Virus record (IMG/VR): IMGVR_UViG_3300006641_000091
Coordinates: 1 to 33,574 of that record
Length of the DNA: 33,574 bases
Origin: a virus
Reading direction: 5' to 3' (one strand)
Under the pieces are notes generated by a model. That model worked only from the letters and a program-made list of their open reading frames with translations, was not told the DNA's origin and did no database searches. Position numbers and translations under genes: made by a program. Of this stretch, positions 32,577 through 33,574 are shown in pieces (positions within the stretch are counted from its first letter, which is position 1; each line of letters opens with the position of its first letter).

Positions 32577-32616
32577 AGTAGACCTTTTTATTTTATTTAT
32601 AAGGTCTACTATGTTA
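32571..32616 (-). promoter_or_regulatory. 16-bp hairpin with late promoter in loop, covering HNH start
   Basis: The perfect arms 32571-32586 and 32601-32616 flank a 14-base spacer. TATAAATA lies at 32594-32601. In RNA the 3' arm contains AAGG and the ATG (32574-32576) of the HNH gene, so read-through RNA would hide both. A late start near 32588 would omit the 5' arm. The upstream arm carries the stop codon of the 89-residue gene. Confidence 0.85.
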
Positions 32617-32883
32617 ATCAGCAGGCATCATTTCTGGATTTTCCAGTTCAACTTCAAATAACATTGGATGACACTCTTCATCAATCAAATAGAATGATGA
32701 TTTATATAGGTCCTCTGGTTCGAAGCGTCTTTCTTTGTCTGCTAATTCTATGAGTTCCAAATCGTACATAAGACTATCTGGAACATCATCAAAAGTAAAA
32801 GGAACTTGATTTATAAAGTACATCAGAACCAATTGAGTTCCTCTATTGTACCAGCAATATCTTGCATCAATACGGTACTTCAT
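32614..32883 (-). CDS. Conserved hypothetical phage protein, 89 residues
   Basis: The protein starts MKYRIDARYCWYNRGTQLVL, has an acidic middle (FDDVPDSLMYDLELIELADK, about 30-49) and ends VELENPEMMPAD. There are no membrane segments or known catalytic motifs, and the charge is strongly acidic. I do not recognise the function. It lies between tRNA(UAA) and the HNH gene. Its TAA is the first part of the hairpin that controls the HNH gene. The Shine-Dalgarno AGGA lies in a small TAGGA/TCCTA stem-loop next to the ATG, and CTAAATA at 32905-32911 may be a weak late promoter. Confidence 0.7.
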   Translation of the reverse strand: MKYRIDARYCWYNRGTQLVLMYFINQVPFTFDDVPDSLMYDLELIELADKERRFEPEDLYKSSFYLIDEECHPMLFEVELENPEMMPAD

Positions 32884-32904
32884 AGGATGTTTCCTACTTT
32901 TGAT

Positions 32905-32911
32905 TATTTAG
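32905..32911 (-). promoter_or_regulatory. Late promoter-like CTAAATA
   Basis: Lies 21 bp upstream of the ATG at 32883. Seven bases only, so weak. Confidence 0.35.
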
Positions 32912-32924
32912 AGGAAGAACCTCA

Positions 32925-32998
32925 TACCCGTGGGCGGATTCGAACCGCCGACTGCTCGATTTTAAGTCGAGAACCTCATTCCGCTGGGTCACACGGGC
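32925..32998 (-). tRNA. tRNA with UAA anticodon (Leu), lacking a long variable arm
   Basis: A 74-nt cloverleaf on the minus strand. The acceptor is GCCCGTG/CACGGGT (first pair G-T) with discriminator A. The D stem is ACC/GGT, and the loop contains GG. The anticodon stem is CTCGA/TCGAG with loop CTTAAAA, so the anticodon is TAA, reading UUA (Leu). The T stem is GGCGG/CCGCC with loop TTCGAAT. The variable region is only 5 nt (CAGTC), whereas bacterial and phage tRNA-Leu normally have a long variable arm. The anticodon supports Leu; the body does not. CCA is not encoded. The 5' end overlaps the HNH gene by 10 bases. Confidence 0.85.
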
Positions 32999-33426
32999 TT
33001 ATAGTTTAGATTTGGTTTTCCTCCTCTAAAAGTTTTATTTAACCTTTGACTATATTTTCCAGCACAGGATTTAGAACAAAATGGACCAACTTTTTGTTGT
33101 TTTAGATTGTTATGTCTAATGTCTCTTGCTGGTTTATAGAAAGATTTATCACATTCAGGACATACACAACAAATCATTTCTGCTCTGTTATGTACTGCTG
33201 CGTGTTTCCTTATGTTATCTACTCTACTTAAAACTTGTAAATTGTCAAGTGAATTGTTAGTAAAGTCTCCGTCTATATGGTCACAGGTTTCATCAGGCAA
33301 AAGAGGTCTACCAAGTTTTTGTTCTAAAAGATATTTTGGATAAGAAACTGTTGTTCTTTTACCATTTTCATAGAGAACAATTCTTTGTCTTCCGTCTTTT
33401 GCTGTATATGGACCATATACTTTCAT
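32989..33426 (-). CDS. HNH homing endonuclease with C-terminal zinc-binding cysteines
   Basis: A 145-residue protein. RTTVSYPKYLLEQKLGRPLL leads to the HNH core CDHIDGDFTNNSLDNLQVLS (about 48-67), then VDNIRKHAAVHN. The C-terminal part has CCVCPECDKSFYKPARD and FCSKSCAGKYSQR, a four-Cys zinc site, and a basic tail. It ends KPV-TGA, with these codons formed by the first ten bases of the tRNA. A consensus sigma70 promoter lies upstream (33455-33484). The leader has a small ATCACC/GGTGAT hairpin close to the Shine-Dalgarno (GGGTGA). Its domain order differs from the HNH gene at 32160, so it is a separate lineage. Confidence 0.88.
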   Translation of the reverse strand: MKVYGPYTAKDGRQRIVLYENGKRTTVSYPKYLLEQKLGRPLLPDETCDHIDGDFTNNSLDNLQVLSRVDNIRKHAAVHNRAEMICCVCPECDKSFYKPARDIRHNNLKQQKVGPFCSKSCAGKYSQRLNKTFRGGKPNLNYKPV

Positions 33427-33432
33427 TATAAA

Positions 33433-33451
33433 ATCACCCTTTGTAGGTGAT
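33433..33451 (-). promoter_or_regulatory. Small hairpin in HNH leader
   Basis: The 6-bp arms 33433-33438 and 33446-33451 (ATCACC/GGTGAT) flank a 7-base loop. The 3' arm overlaps the likely Shine-Dalgarno of the HNH gene. The predicted start of the sigma70 promoter, near 33448, falls inside the 5' arm. Confidence 0.45.
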
Positions 33452-33574
33452 AGGATTATACTTGAGAAACTCCCAGAATGTCAACTTCATTTCTTTTTGT
33501 GACATTCCACAGTGTTTTGCTGCTTTAGGGAGATTCCACTTTGCAGTAAAGAGTGCTTCATTTGACTCTTTTAC
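33434..33574 (-). CDS. Conserved cyanophage protein, C-terminal part
   Basis: An open frame of 47 codons running in from the window edge to TGA at 33434-33436. It reads EALFTAKWNLPKAAKHCGMS, then QKEMKLTFWEFLKYNP. The xxKWxLPxAAKxCxMxxxEMKxxFxE pattern is that of a short helical protein I associate with T4-like cyanophages, with unknown role. It may be a helix-turn-helix-like regulator, judging by the PKAAKHCGMSQKEM segment, but that is a guess. The 5' end is outside the window. Its 3' third contains a consensus promoter for the next gene. Confidence 0.7.
   Translation of the reverse strand, partial: VKESNEALFTAKWNLPKAAKHCGMSQKEMKLTFWEFLKYNPITYKG
33455..33484 (-). promoter_or_regulatory. Consensus sigma70 promoter
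   Basis: On the minus strand TTGACA (33479-33484) and TATAAT (33455-33460) are both perfect, with an 18-bp spacer. It lies inside the end of the upstream gene and should drive the HNH, tRNA and downstream genes early in infection. Confidence 0.8.

Noticed and set aside
32925-32998. Ochre suppressor tRNA
   Set aside because: The anticodon is 5'-UAA-3', which reads UUA (Leu); an ochre suppressor would need UUA as anticodon.
32097-32998. tRNA genes as phage integration (att) sites
   Set aside because: No integrase or repeated tRNA fragment is visible, and the gene content is that of a lytic T4-like phage.

Overview
The window looks like part of the virion-structure and host-recognition region of a T4-like marine cyanophage (cyanomyovirus). 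I identified it by reading the sequence, not by a database search. The DNA is AT-rich. Almost every gene lies on the minus strand, often with a few bases of spacing or with ATGA, TAATG or TGATG overlaps. Many minus-strand genes are preceded by an octamer TATAAATA or a one-base variant, which is the T4-type late promoter. The proteins are those expected of such phages: fibres with N-termini such as MSKVQVDTI and NFPNSPTVGQIYTD, a peptidase-S74 fibre, very large tail proteins, 2-oxoglutarate/Fe(II) oxygenases, a sulfotransferase, many free-standing homing endonucleases and tRNAs.

Layout, in coordinate order (transcription runs right to left): 1-1437 holds a collagen-like fibre, cut by the window edge, and a small beta-sandwich protein. 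1495-1722 is a lone plus-strand ORF. 1727-2521 is a sulfotransferase with its own sigma70-like promoter. 2576-5044 holds a glycine-rich adhesin, a small structural protein and a fibre. 5081-7738 is a cassette of three 2OG oxygenases with a GIY-YIG endonuclease inside it, again with a sigma70-like promoter. 7788-20878 is a dense array of fibres, glycine-rich adhesins, a beta-helix protein, small virion proteins and three homing endonucleases, ending in the S74 fibre. 20917-31172 encodes two giant tail proteins of 1456 and 1957 aa. 31282-33574 is non-structural: a Mom-like protein, small conserved cyanophage proteins, tRNA-Thr(UGU), a tRNA with a UAA anticodon, two HNH endonucleases and a consensus sigma70 promoter.

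The structural genes probably work together as a variable set of host-contact proteins. There are five glycine-rich loci (one with a doubled module), several fibres sharing one C-terminal domain, and long exact DNA repeats that could allow recombination. The oxygenases, sulfotransferase and Mom-like protein read as accessory modification enzymes.

The most interesting pattern is regulatory. Four of the six homing-endonuclease genes have a perfect inverted repeat just upstream with a perfect TATAAATA late promoter in the intervening segment (at one locus the octamer runs 1-2 bases into each arm). The predicted late start site falls at the edge of the 3' arm in each case. Read-through RNA could fold and hide the start region, while late RNA would lack the 5' arm. 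This resembles the known T4 hairpin control of lysozyme and I-TevI. In two of the four loci an intrinsic terminator is nested inside the repeat as well.
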